Below, piece after piece: positions 9,990 to 21,232 of a DNA stretch of 64,000 nucleotides (positions within the stretch are counted from its first letter, which is position 1; each line of letters begins with the position of its first letter). The stretch spans positions 62,001 to 126,000 of the forward strand of contig NKYR01000061.1 of NCBI GenBank assembly GCA_003184365.1. Direction: 5' to 3'. The DNA comes from Evernia prunastri. Lineage: Eukaryota; Ascomycota; Lecanoromycetes; Lecanorales; Parmeliaceae. The notes under the pieces were generated by a model. That model saw only the letters and a program-made list of their open reading frames with translations, had not been told where the DNA came from and did no database searches. The translations under genes were made by a program, and so were the position numbers.

Positions 9990-10760
9990 AGAAAGCTGTG
10001 CTTTTACTGATCCTTCGTATCGATAGCCACAGTTGCTTGCCTTGACCCATTAGAGAAGCTACCGTTGGTGGATGACGAACAAGGAACGAATCCGCGCTAA
10101 TCCTTATGCCGCAATCCCCGAATCCTTCCGTCTGGCTCGTTTTCTGCGGAGTCCGTTTCGATCACCTTTTCAACAGGCTTCTCGTAATTATTTTATGAAG
10201 TATCGCTTCAACGGTCCTCATTCATCTATGCACTATACATCCAAAATTCACATGTTGATGATGTTTCGGATACAAATTCGTTCGGTGAATTGAGAGTAAA
10301 AGTGGGAGGCAGGGTCAACCCAGTGCGCTACTACTAAACCCAAGAGAGCTCATGCATTGATACTCGTTGAACGAAGACTACGTACCTGATGATTGTATCG
10401 TATGCAATAAGGAGTGGTAGCTACCTACCTTACATTACATGGAATAGAAAAGGTAGTGTCACTAGTCCTCCGGTAGGGCTGACATGCATTTCTACAGTAC
10501 AGTCCCGGTCTCCCGGCCTCAGTTAAACCCGGGGAAAGTTTCGTCCGAATCTCCGGGAAGGCTCCTGTCTGGCTTTCTTATTGCCGCTTATCTCCATTAT
10601 TTAATCCCGGAGACGACGAACTTTGCCAATTACAAGCAGTCTTTGGAAAGACGTAAAGCAGACCTGCTTCACAAACAAATACTAGAGCTGGTCTCACCTT
10701 GAATCAAAATGAACTCATATCCACCTTGAGGACCCTCAAGCTCAGGATAAAGACCATAGA
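9990..10760. promoter_or_regulatory. Divergent intergenic region with CGG-rich stretch
   Basis: 770 bp between the divergent starts of the Zn2Cys6 gene and the dienelactone-hydrolase-like gene. From 10468 to 10612 it holds several CCGG/CGG triplets within 150 bp. CGG triplets are the usual half sites of Zn2Cys6 proteins, but no defined inverted or everted pair is proven. Confidence 0.4.
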
Positions 10761-11684
10761 ATGGCGGAAGTTGATAAAGCATGCTGCTCCCTCCCGGCAG
10801 TGACATCGCACGACTACAAGCCTAAAGGCACTTACACCAGGCTCGCTGGCCTCGATGTTTGTATGTCGATCCGATTTTCCTACCTTCCCCCTGACATACA
10901 CTGACGCAATGCCCATCCCCAGATACAACAGGCCCAACCCATTCCAGCCGCGCCCTCATCGCCGTCTACGACGTCTTCGGCTTCGCACCACAAACCCTGC
11001 AAGGCGCCGACCTACTTTCACACTCTGTCAATGCTCTTGTTCTAGTGCCTGATTTCTTCCAAGGGAACCCGTTACCACTGAGCCTGTACCCGCCAGATAC
11101 GGATGAGAAGAAGAAGATCGCCGGCGAGTTCACGAACGGAACCGCGAATATTGATGCCAATGTGCAGAAGCTGGCCGCGGTGGTCAAAGAGGCGAAGCGG
11201 AGGTATGAGGCCGTGAAAGGATGGGGGTGCTATGGTTTGTGCTGGGGTGGCAAGGTGGCTGTATTGAACTCTGGGGCAGGGACGGAATTCAAGGCTGCTG
11301 GTACGGCGCATCCTGGGTAAGTCAGTCGAGCTTGAGATTTGATCTATACCTGACAGAGAGATACAGGCGCCTGGCGAAAGAAGACGCCGAGAAGCTCACC
11401 ATTCCCTTCATCTGCCTTTTCTCCAAAGAAGACGGAACTCCAGAGTTGGTGAAAGAATACGGGGAGGCTCTGGAGAAGAGCAAGGAGAACGTGGTCGAGA
11501 AGTACGGGTCGATGCACCATGGCTGGATGGGTGCGAGAGCGAACCTTGAGGACGAAGAGAATTTGAAAGAGTTTGAGAGAGGGTGAGTTTCCGCGGCTCG
11601 ATCCTTCACCATAGATCTTAAACCACTGACATTGGTTGGTGCAGGTATACCCAGCTGTCTAACTTCTTTGCTAAGTATCTGTGA
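10761..11684 (+). CDS. Dienelactone hydrolase family protein
   Basis: Four exons: 10761-10860, 10923-11316, 11367-11582 and 11645-11684 (249 aa). The three introns of 62, 50 and 62 bp are all GT..AG and keep the frame. The alpha/beta-hydrolase core shows the nucleophile elbow GLCWGG with Cys140 in place of Ser, as in dienelactone hydrolases, and a catalytic His in SMHHGWMG near the C-terminus; an Asp in SKEDGT is the likely third member of the triad. The N-terminal segment holds the CCSLPAV-type start common in fungal family members. In bacteria the enzyme opens dienelactones in chlorocatechol breakdown; fungal members act on varied lactones or esters, so the substrate here is unknown. The protein has no signal peptide and should be cytosolic. 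Confidence 0.92.
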
Positions 11685-11877
11685 GACAATCACCATGGCG
11701 GCCAGTGTACTACTCTCACTCTTGTGAAGTGATGGTCTTGGACGACGCTTGATGAATACTTAATTATGGCAGATTGTATCATTTAAGCCTTGAAATGATC
11801 GGAAACAGATTAAGGGTGGATCATTCACAAGGAAAGCGCTTCATTCAGCCAATGGTGTACCTTCACTACTGTGTCCT

Positions 11878-12167
11878 CTTTCAATGCTGGCCTCAAAACT
11901 TCACTTCCTAGCGACCCATTCATTCATTCATTCATTCATTCATTCATTCATTCATTCATTCATTCATTCATTCCTTCATTCCTTCATTCCTTGGGTGCAG
12001 CTAGCAGTTCGCTCACTCTNNNNNNNNNNCTTTCAATGCTGGCCTCAAAACTTCACTTCCTAGCGACCCATTCATTCATTCATTCATTCATTCATTCATT
12101 CATTCATTCATTCATTCATTCCTTCATTCCTTCATTCCTTGGGTGCAGCTAGCAGTTCGCTCACTCT
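11878..12167. repeat. (ATTC)n microsatellite duplicated around a 10-N gap
   Basis: The sequence 11878-12019 and the sequence 12030-12167 are the same: same unique left flank (CTTTCAATGCTGG), same CATT repeat, same right flank ending GCTCACTCT. They differ only in the number of repeat units. The Ns at 12020-12029 join them. This is most simply one locus assembled twice, from two contig ends that overlap. Confidence 0.9.
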
Positions 12168-12723
12168 AACATATCTGAGGTCTTTTGAATCCTATCTCAA
12201 TTGAACAAACCAACCATCCCTGCTTCCGTATGAAGATTCGATTCTCTTGCTTCTTCTCCGTCGCTTCCTGTCACGTTCTATATCTACATATATATAACAT
12301 CACTGCCTTGAAAGAGTTTTCACAATTTGTTGTCGGCAGTAGTTGGAAGTCTGTCTTCAATATTTTTATTTTTGGTTTCTTAGAGCCAAGACTTCGAGGA
12401 AACGGAAACTGGGACTCACGAGGAAGGAGAGCTACTTATTAGTCACCCTATTCAATTAATAGCAGGAAGCATTCCCCCTGTTGCTAAATTTGTTTCGAGG
12501 AAAGCGTGACATGCCCGCACTTGCCCACCACACCCATTTTGGCATGTCACCTTGAAGGCAAGATTACGTTGGTCTGGGTCTATCACATCCTACTAAGCTC
12601 ATTCGCGACGAGCTCTAGCTTATTTCAGAAGCGGGGGATACAGAAGGTGCAATGGCAGAGGTCCCCGTTAAATTTCCACGGCAGCTTCTGCTTCCTTTTA
12701 CTTCTTAGTAGTCCAATGGCATA

Positions 12724-12837
12724 ATGGGTACACTCATTGACATTGTATCTGTCGTTTTTGCAATCGTCGGTGTCCTGGCGACCATTGGGTCATTAGGCGT
12801 CACTTTAGCTACATACTGCCAATGTCAGACTCATTAG
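12724..12837 (+). CDS. Possible small hydrophobic peptide
   Basis: A 37-codon ORF (ATG to TAG) coding an almost entirely hydrophobic stretch, residues 4-31, that would form one membrane helix, followed by YCQCQTH. There is no family resemblance. It may be a real micropeptide, a stray exon or chance. Confidence 0.2.
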   Translation: MGTLIDIVSVVFAIVGVLATIGSLGVTLATYCQCQTH

Positions 12838-12941
12838 TATCTATTGCATCAGCGCGCGGCATTAAAGGCGCAAATCCACGCTCCTGGCAGCAGTTTTTTA
12901 ATGGTATTTAAATCCTTGCTCGAAAAATATTTCCTGCTCAA

Positions 12942-13986
12942 ATGAATCACAGTCCAAACCACCATCAATCAGTTTCACTGCTGTGTACAAGACCTTCTGC
13001 CAACGGCGTACTTGAGCACGAACTTCAGATCATATCACCTACCTGACAACTGTCCCCCTACATCAATACACATACGCCACGCATCACCATCACACCCGGC
13101 AAACCCTTACAATCCACCCTTTCCCAAGCCCCCTTCAGGGCCACTGGACGCTCTCTCTCTGAAAGCCAGAATAGCATACGGAAACAAGCTCGGACAGAAC
13201 AGAAACATCACTCCAAGGACAATGCGATTCATTAATTGGTGGAAGAAGAGATGCCTCGTGATGTTACACGCAACCCCTTTCACCAAAAAGAAGATGGAAA
13301 AGGAGATCCATATTCTCGACGATGAGATGTCTTCAAGATACGATAAAATACATGGAGATGGAGGACTCTGCAACGCTCTGGTTGAATTGGTGAATGCCAT
13401 GGGAGAGATCCGATTAAAGACAGAATACGGCGATTACCTTGCTTACACCTGTTCGGCACTGAAGACGGACGAAATGAACGATCTTATATGGAAGATCGAG
13501 AAAATCGACTGGCAGGCAGTCGCGGATCGACTCCGACGAGAGGAAAGCACAAAGGCAGAGCGAGAGGCTCGTCGACTACCAACTTCCCCTACACCATATT
13601 TAGACGATGTGGCAAAAGCTGCAGCCAGGCTCGGATACGACTTCGATTTGGTTCGATATCAGATACTGGCCTACGCCGACAGATACAATTCCTGGCACAG
13701 CGGCCTGAAGGCCATGATCATCAATGGGGATTTCCAGTACCTCGCAGAAAGGATTATGGAGGACAAAGCGTCGCTTGGGGTCATATTCCAGGGAAAACCG
13801 CATGCACAAATTGAAATGCGCAGAGTCATTAAGATTGTTGAAAAGGAATGGTTTCTTAACATATGGACCGAAGACACTGCAAGGGGCAAGCGCCAGGTCA
13901 AATTTGGCCTTTCCGATAAAGGAACACAGAAAATGAAGAAACTATCAGAAAAGGGTTTGGGAAAAAGAAGGGGGGGGGGGGGTTGA
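12942..13986 (+). CDS. Hypothetical protein, about 330 aa
   Basis: A long frame runs from 12946 to a TGA at 13984-13986 but has no ATG before 13222. A spliced model starts at the ATG at 12942 and removes a 46-bp intron (12983-13028), giving 332 aa in frame; the other reading is a start at 13222. The part before 13222 looks like protein (Pro-rich, then LDALSLKARIAYGNKLGQN), which favours the spliced start. The rest is charged and helical, with DEMNDLIWKIEKIDWQAVAD near the middle and a basic C-terminus (TARGKRQVKFGL). I do not recognise a domain. The last codons run through 13 consecutive Gs (13970-13982), so the exact C-terminus depends on homopolymer accuracy. Confidence 0.55.
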
Positions 13987-16299
13987 CTGATTAGTCTCCT
14001 AGTAATGACGAGGGAGAGTTGGATTTTCTTGTTGTTGACGTAGCCTTTGGTGGCAACTGCGATGGGCAATGACTTGATTGGGCAAATTATATGCTACTAC
14101 AGTTTTGAGCAGGAGAGATACTTCAATGCAACTGTTCGCAAGAATTCTCCGGGACTTACATTGCTAAAATGGGTACCCGTACACCTTTTAGGATACCTTT
14201 GCCCAAATTCTTTATGCCAGATGATCTCCACGCTCTACGTTCGCGAGATGCTCGCAGACGTGCTCGGTTTTCACGTCTTTTCGGACTCCGGAAGCTTGCA
14301 CACTCGTTCGGCTGGTGGAAGTCTTGTTGTCATCTTTCTCTCTCCTCTTAAGCTCCCCGCTGATTCTGTCCGTAAATGGCAATCTACAGAACCGGCAAGT
14401 CAGGCCAGTGGCCATCGTTCTCCGTCGTCTGCCTGCCACTCGATGTTCCGATGCCCAGATCCAAGCGCGAATTGCGGTCAAGGGCATTGATTCCGAATGG
14501 ATGGCACGTACCATATCGATATCATCTCGGATGGCGGGAAACGAAGAAGAACCTTGAATGCTTAGATACGGACAGTAGTTATGAGATATATGGAAGAGGA
14601 TGCTCGGCTCAAGAAAGGATGGATAAATTCGCAGGGACGAGACATATGCGACTTCGAGGAATCCAGTTGCTGGAGTCATCGGTTTACGGTACCGATAGCG
14701 ATAGCGATAGCTGGGATTCCCTCAGGGCTACGGGGACTAACAGCGTTACAGATTCTGGAAGAACAAGGCCGTTGACCTTGCCGGAATGTCCCTATAGAAA
14801 TACAGTAGGAGTAAGGGGTAGCGAGCATCGGCTAGATGGACTGTATTTCTGCAGTATCACACACACGATCATGATAACGGAAGCGTTCATCCTGTGGTCA
14901 AGGTCTACATCAAGTTGTTGGAATCAGCTAATCAGAGGCCTGCATCAACGGCCTGCATCGCTAGCGGTAGCTAGGCTCGGAGTATTTCATCGATCTACAA
15001 CACCAAAATAAAAAAGGGTAAAGTGTGCGATTCCGCTAAGGTCAACGCCGACTCTGGCGATGTTGAGCCACACTCCAGAGTTCTACACTTTTGAGAAAGT
15101 CAGGCTTCTACAAAGGATTACTGAAAGAGAGAGCGGATGATACAATGTATACAGGATGATATGGAGCCGGTGGTCTTTGACTTCAACCTGGGTGAGATTG
15201 GAAAGCCATAACGACGTCGATGTAGATGATAATGAGAATGGAGCGGCTGAGGCGCACAATCCAATGGTACTGGCGTTGGAGGTTGCTTTGAGAGCACGCT
15301 ACGTACGTTTCATTGGTCGCGGAATGAGTATGCGAATGAAAGCCACTCCAACCTCACGTCATTTGGACCAACGCTACTGGCCGAGATAGCAGGTACCAGA
15401 AGGTAGACGCCATTTACAGAGAACGCCATTGACACTTATCTTTTCCAAGAGAAGTATATTGGACCCGTGGTGGAGTCTTTGGGAAAGTGGACGGGCGTCC
15501 ATATCCACTGGTCCGTGACCTCTCGTCCTTGGCTACGATCACAATTGACCGTCGAAAGAAGGTACCTAACCGCATTGTAGCTGTACTTTGGCTTTGGTCC
15601 GTATTCCGTGTGTTGGCAACTGACAGAGCGGATGCCAAGCAAGCGACCAATCGCTGGCCCGTCCTGCAGTCATGGGACCCGTTTGGCCCGACCCACTCGG
15701 GTATCGCCACCGTTCCTTTGATCTTGAGTGGCCACGGCACTGGATCTTGAGGCAACAAGGCATTGGACGCCTTGCGAACTTCTCTCCAGAGGCGGTGAAA
15801 GGGGGCTTGCTCGCAGTAACCACATCAAGTTCTCACTGTGAATCATGCGCCCTTTCGCGTCCGTATCTGAAACCGGCTGGACCTATCGCATCGCGAAGTC
15901 TTCGTCAGAACCACGGTTACTGGCTTTGGAACGCAAATCCTCTCAAACTTGCGTCACAAAATGTGGGTGTTCCCCTGACCTTGGCGTTCTCCACCATCTT
16001 CTCGGCGTTTTACGAAATGTTCTCATTGCAAGAGAAGCTAAGCCAATACCTCAAAATAATCCATTTTTTTTCCAATCTTTCTTTCCCCACCTACTTTTCT
16101 CGAATCTCAAAAACCCGAACTTTGTGTTATAAAGCTTGTATCGTTTTCACTCTTTGTCTTCGACACTCAGCACTTAACACTTCTTCGTTGCAGCCACAGA
16201 ATTCTCTTCCATCCTTTGGCTTTGTGAAAGCCTTCCTCTCGCACTGCAAAGCACCAGCATCTTCGACTTGATACGAGACCTGTGCCTCAGGCAGCGGCT
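13987..16299. other. 2.3-kb intergenic, no supported gene
   Basis: Several overlapping frames of 60-210 codons lie on both strands (for example 14376-15011 plus and 14212-14679 minus). None shows a family motif, consistent composition or convincing introns. A short (CGATAG)3 repeat sits near 14695-14712. A pyrimidine-rich stretch near 16060-16160 may be the promoter region of the next gene. Confidence 0.45.
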
Positions 16300-18346
16300 A
16301 TGGGTGGGCCTACCAGTAACACAGCAACGGCTGACCGTAGACGACATAAGAGGTCTCCGAACAAGGACAGTGTGTTTCCTCCAGAGCTTTACATTGCCAT
16401 TGCAGATCATGTATGTGCTCAAAATCTATGCCCGATGAGTACCCGTAAGTTAGAGCCATCCTAACGTCGTCATGGTAGTTATCGAGTGACCGGGATATCA
16501 TAAGATTTGGTCTGACGTGCAAAAATCTGTACGCCATTCTGGTTGAAAAGGTAAGGCGATCGCTGGAGATAGAGTTCGATGGGTCACTTGGCGCTTGTCG
16601 ACTTTCAGGAGGTCCTAGCTATCGCTTGTTGAATCAGAAGTCTGCGCTATTGATGCTTCCAGGTTGTCTCAAGACGGACTCGATTGATGCAAGCTGCAGT
16701 TGTTGGGGAATTGCGGAAAAGAGGGTTACGTTAAACCAGCGCTTCACGCAGGACAACAGCAAGCTCGCAAAGAGTATCAAGCAGCTGACTTTAAGCGGCT
16801 GGCTCAGCTATGGAGGCGGTACCGGCTATTCTTTGACCACAGATCCCTTCATGCAGAGTGGCGGATTTAAGGCGATGCAGCCAGAGATCTTCAATGTCGC
16901 TATGAGCTGGGACGCCTGGGATTTTGACGTCTTGCAAGCTATGTCGGTAGCCAATCTGAAGGTGCTAAATCTGCCTATACACCTGCCTTCAGATTGCATT
17001 CGTCTCGGCCAAGCGCTCAAAAATATGCCGAGGCTGGCGAGCCTTACGATCACGGACATCCCCGACCGAGGTGAATACATGCCGGGGCTCGAATACATCG
17101 GCAAAGGCATCATGTCTTGTGCTTCAACCTTGAGAGAACTTGATATCGAGATGACGAACTTCAATCGCCCTGCGCCATGGGATAGAGACGAGCGCTTCCC
17201 AGAACCCGACGAGGATGGGTTCTTCTTCCGCAAGCTCTTTCCTTGCCCACCAACGGAGGAGCACGAAAAGTACTCTACGCCGTTCGGTCGGCGCTCTCAG
17301 TATGACATGGGTCCGATGATTGAGGCTCCGTTAAGCCTCACGAAGCTGCGCTTGAAGCATGTGAGTTTGCCGTGGTATTCTTTCGGCATGATCTTTGATG
17401 CGACGTCCATCAAACACCTCGATGTGCCGTACTCCATGGTTGATCAACAAGTGTGGAGACTCCTTAAGACAGATGCACAGTTGGATACCTTGACCGAGAT
17501 CAGCTACGACATGCTCTCGAAAGGATTTCTGGATTTGCTCAAAAGTCAGTCATCGCTGAAGGAGCTTGTATTTGCGCGGCCACAAGACCGGTTTGATGCG
17601 GCGAATGTTACATACTACAGCAAAATTCCCCATCTGGTATATCATGTCTCTGAAAAAGCTCCTCGGCTTGGTCCAGATACCGGAGCTGAATACCCAAGCC
17701 TTGCCGACTTTTCGTCTTCGCTTGAGCATATGACGACGCTAAAACACTTAGTGCTGCCAGCGGACATGTATACAATAACATGTGACTTTCTGCTCTCTTT
17801 AGCGGCATGGCTCACCGGTCTGGAGCACCTAGAGTTTGGCTTTAACTATAATGACCTTGTAAGAGCCTAGACCCTTCTGTTCAAGATGAAAAGCATTCAA
17901 TACTGACTTTGTTCTCGTTGCAGGCGCTCCAAAGAATATTTTCAGCAATCTTCCTGCAGACCAGCACAAGTCTGAAGAAGATCACGTTTCTCTCTCTTAA
18001 GCAACCCGAACCACTGCCAGACTTTGATGCTGCGCACTTCCACGGTTTTCTCGCGTCATTAGGGGACAGGATTCCAGCAAACCTCAAGCTCGTCCGCTAC
18101 ATGCCTCTGATTCAGATGCATAGTCCGCCTTTTTGGGACATAGAAGTGTATTATCACCGGGAAAAACCTGTCGGCGGTGATTGGTGGATGCAGCTTCCAC
18201 AGTACGAGCGTGATCTAATCTTCGCAGAGGGGCGAACGCCAAGGATTGTTCCTTTGGGCAAATGGAACTGGGAAATTGGGGGGGACAAGAAGGCGCATAA
18301 GGCAGGACGTAAAAGGCGAGCTTGCAGGAAACTACGATCAAAATGA
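16300..18346 (+). CDS. F-box / leucine-rich protein, upstream paralogue
   Basis: Three exons: 16300-16410, 16479-17858 and 17924-18346 (637 aa). The first intron (68 bp) interrupts the F-box, which reads FPPELYIAIADH then LSSDRDIIRFGLTCKNLYAI at residues 26-58. The body has irregular leucine-rich segments (IKQLTLSGWL, LKVLNLPIHL, LRELDIEMTN, LRLKHVSLPW, LKHLVLPADM). The C-terminus is basic. Such proteins recruit substrates to SCF ubiquitin ligases through Skp1. The GTG upstream at 16282 is not used here; 16300 is the first in-frame ATG. A homologue with the same domain order and the same two intron positions follows at 19132-21116. The ligase target is unknown. Confidence 0.8.
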
Positions 18347-19131
18347 GTAAATAGTAACGAAAGTCCAAGTGGCGAAATGTCGGAATGACCTAGGAAACTG
18401 TCCTTCACACAGTTGTGGCATCATATATTGTACGCAGATAGTCTGCGCGGCCTTGTTTTCGGACTCTCTGTCCGCATTAATATAATCATGCATGAATTGA
18501 CTGGCTGATAATTCACCTTCTCATTGGATCACGGATCTAGCCAACCATGAAACGAGGGCATAGTCTAAGGCGCCTAATGAGAGGCTTGGAATCGAATCCT
18601 TCCCAATGGTTGAAATGTAGTTCGACGCTTCGCAGCTTATCATGCAGTCGAAAAATTCACGCGCTCGTTCTTAATGAGGGGTAGCGAAGAAAGTGATTGG
18701 TATCCGCTTCCGCTTCACCAGAGGTTGTGCCAGTTTGCGATTCCTCGGATGCTACCTAAGCCTACCGTTGGACGGGTCATCCGACAGACTGTAGCGCATT
18801 GATATCATTATGTTTTGCCTGCCAGACTTCGCCGTTTTGCAGTCTTGAAGGATTTATTTTACATCCACTGATTTTGTCGGACTTTCATTTTCAAAGGTCT
18901 GAGAAAATTTGACCAATCCACTAGAAAGCCCCACTGTGGCAGTCTCGTCCTGGTTAGAAGGTGGACCGACCTTTCGCGCTGGATGAACATCGCATTCGAC
19001 TAGTCCTTGGGTTCAAGGCTGTATTCCACACGACAAAGATTATCAGCGAATATAACAACACTCGCGAATACGTGCGGGACTGGTTCTCTTCAGATCCAGG
19101 TTTTTGATAGCATCGACAATCTCGATCAACG
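18347..19131. other. Intergenic between the two F-box paralogues
   Basis: 785 bp with no supported gene. It should hold the terminator of the first F-box gene and the promoter of the second. A weak tRNA-like stretch at 18541-18610 was judged not to be a tRNA. Confidence 0.5.
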
Positions 19132-21116
19132 ATGTTGCCCTTAGAGCTTGTTATCGCTATCTCGGAGCAAGTGAGTGGACCGCGGATCAGAGCTCTTGGG
19201 AATACCCGGCGAGCACTGACATCTTTGCAGCTAGAGACAGCACGCGACCACTTCAATCTCGCACGAACTTGCACGACATACCACAGAATGCTGGTTGGCC
19301 GCTCTTGGAACGAAATACATCTCCGCTTTCGCCCACATTGGATGGAGCGTGGCTCAAAAGCCGGCACAACATGTAGGGGTATCCGTCGTGGTGCTGTATT
19401 GATCCATAGCGCGTGGCAGGAGACTGGCGCTCCTCATAGGCAGTGTCCACTATCCCCATGTGAGGCATGCGAGATCGAAGTAGCGCTGTTGTCCGTCAAT
19501 GCATATCTCGATTCTCGAGCAGGAAAGGTTAGCAAGGATCTTCGGGAGCTTACGCTTTCAGGACGGTTACCAAAGACTCTTGGTTCCATGAGAGAGGATG
19601 CCCCTAGCCATACGCTTAAAGATGCCCAAGGCGTTTGCGCCCTTCGACCAGAGATTTTGAACGTTGAGCTTCAATGGGCAACTTGGAGTCCGATGATGCT
19701 TTCCAGCTTTGATTTGACGAGACTGAGGTCGCTCAAGATGCCTGTAAGGGCACCTCTAGACTGCCTCAAGATAGCGGCAGCCTTCATCGGTATGCCACAT
19801 CTAGCGAATCTCACGATTACAGAGTTACCCGACAGCCAGGATTTCGTGGATGAATTCCGTCATCTTGGTGATGGCATTCGGGCTCTCTCATCTTCGTTAC
19901 GCTCGTTAGACATTAGTATTACCAACTGCAACCATGCAGAAGCTTGGGAAAAAGACGAAGCTTTCGTGGAGCCAGACGATATTGCTTTCCTTTTCAAAGA
20001 GTTCTTTCCCGAGCCTTCTGGTGATCAAATCGAGGCACTAGTCAGGGCACGATATAATGATCCACGGGAATCTCTGGACGTCAACAAACTTCGAAGCTTT
20101 AGAGGCCCGCTGAATCTTCAGCGGCTACGCTTGCAACATATTAGTTTACCTTGGTGGACCTTTCAGACAGCGTTCAATCCGGAGACCATAAAGGAACTTG
20201 ACCTGCCAAGATGCCGAACAGCTCCAAATGTCTGGAATGACCTCAAAAACCATGCAAAACTCCAGAAGCTTGCAAACATCAATTATGAGCTACTTTCAAC
20301 TCAATTACTAAGTCTTCTGTCGACTCAGCTCAGCCTACAGTCGCTCTCATTCGCTCGGCCCCCGGACATATACATTGTAGCTGGCATGACTTCTAACTTC
20401 CAGGGCATGACCTGGGTTGACTTTTCTTCTTTCGCAGTCACAGAAGAAGCGCCTCATCTGGGACCTGGTACGCGATGGGGTCGTGCTCGTGGCAGGAATG
20501 CCAGCAGCCTCACAGATTCTCTGAGTTCCTCCGCGCAATGTCAGTATCCAAAGAAGTCGGATTTTGTGAAGGCTTTAAGCAACAATTCATCGCTGAAGCA
20601 TCTGGTCCTCCCTGCGGATATGTTCGACGTTACCCCAAGATTCATGTCATGTCTCGGAACCGAATGCCCGGCACTGGAGAGCATTGAATGGGGTTTCGAC
20701 TATGAATGTCCGGTGAGTCAATTTCTGAGGCTTCATCCAACACAGATTGCATCACTAAAACCATACAGGTACTTCGCAAAAGCTTCATAGAAGATTTCCT
20801 TCCAAGTCACCCACGACTCAAGAAAATCACATTCTTATCCTTGAATAGACCGCATCCAATGTCAGACTTCGACGCGAGACATATCCACTCAGCCTTCACA
20901 AGCGGGTCGTCTGATCGAGCCCCAGCAAACCTCAAATTTGTCCGATACCGTGATTTGAACGATAAGTCGTACAGGGGCGATTTCATCGAGTCTGATGTTT
21001 ACTATCACCGAGAGAACATGGCTGATGGCTGGTGGCTGAAGATACCCGCGAGGCAGACAGATAGTGTGTTCGAGGATGAAAGAACGCCGACAGTCCAGAT
21101 GGTGAAGCCGGCTTAG
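19132..21116 (+). CDS. F-box / leucine-rich protein, downstream paralogue
   Basis: Three exons: 19132-19170, 19231-20712 and 20769-21116 (622 aa); introns of 60 and 56 bp. The F-box is LPLELVIAISEQ then LETARDHFNLARTCTTYHRM at residues 2-33, again split by the first intron. Matching blocks with the upstream gene include an acidic EPDD/EPDE segment before the FFP/LFP motif, LRLQHISLPWWTF versus LRLKHVSLPWYSF, and VYYHREN versus VYYHREK near the end. Compared with the first copy it lacks the basic N-terminal tail and carries an extra Cys-rich insert (CPLSPCEACE) near residue 85. Divergence is high, so the duplication is old. Likely role: SCF substrate adaptor, target unknown. Confidence 0.8.
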
Positions 21117-21232
21117 AGCCAGATAATGCGGTAAGATAAGAGAGGGTGTGTCAGGATGGCCGGAAAGCATTTGCCATTCATGGACGTCCCCTTCGAACAC
21201 CATGCTGGACAAAAGATAATGGCCCTTGAGTG

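Larger units (their letters stand above)
11685..12941. other. Intergenic with microsatellite and assembly gap
   Basis: About 1.25 kb downstream of the hydrolase gene. It contains the (ATTC)n block and N gap at 11878-12167, a short hydrophobic ORF at 12724-12837 and a TATA-like TATTTAAAT near 12905. No other gene is supported. Confidence 0.5.

Noticed and set aside
14212..15011. Overlapping 155- and 211-codon frames on opposite strands
   Set aside because: No family motif, no consistent composition, and the two frames exclude each other. Neither could be preferred.
18541..18610. tRNA-like stretch with TCTAAGGCGCC and ATCGAATCC words
   Set aside because: The two box-like words are too close together, no acceptor or anticodon stem pairs, and the T-stem is bulged.
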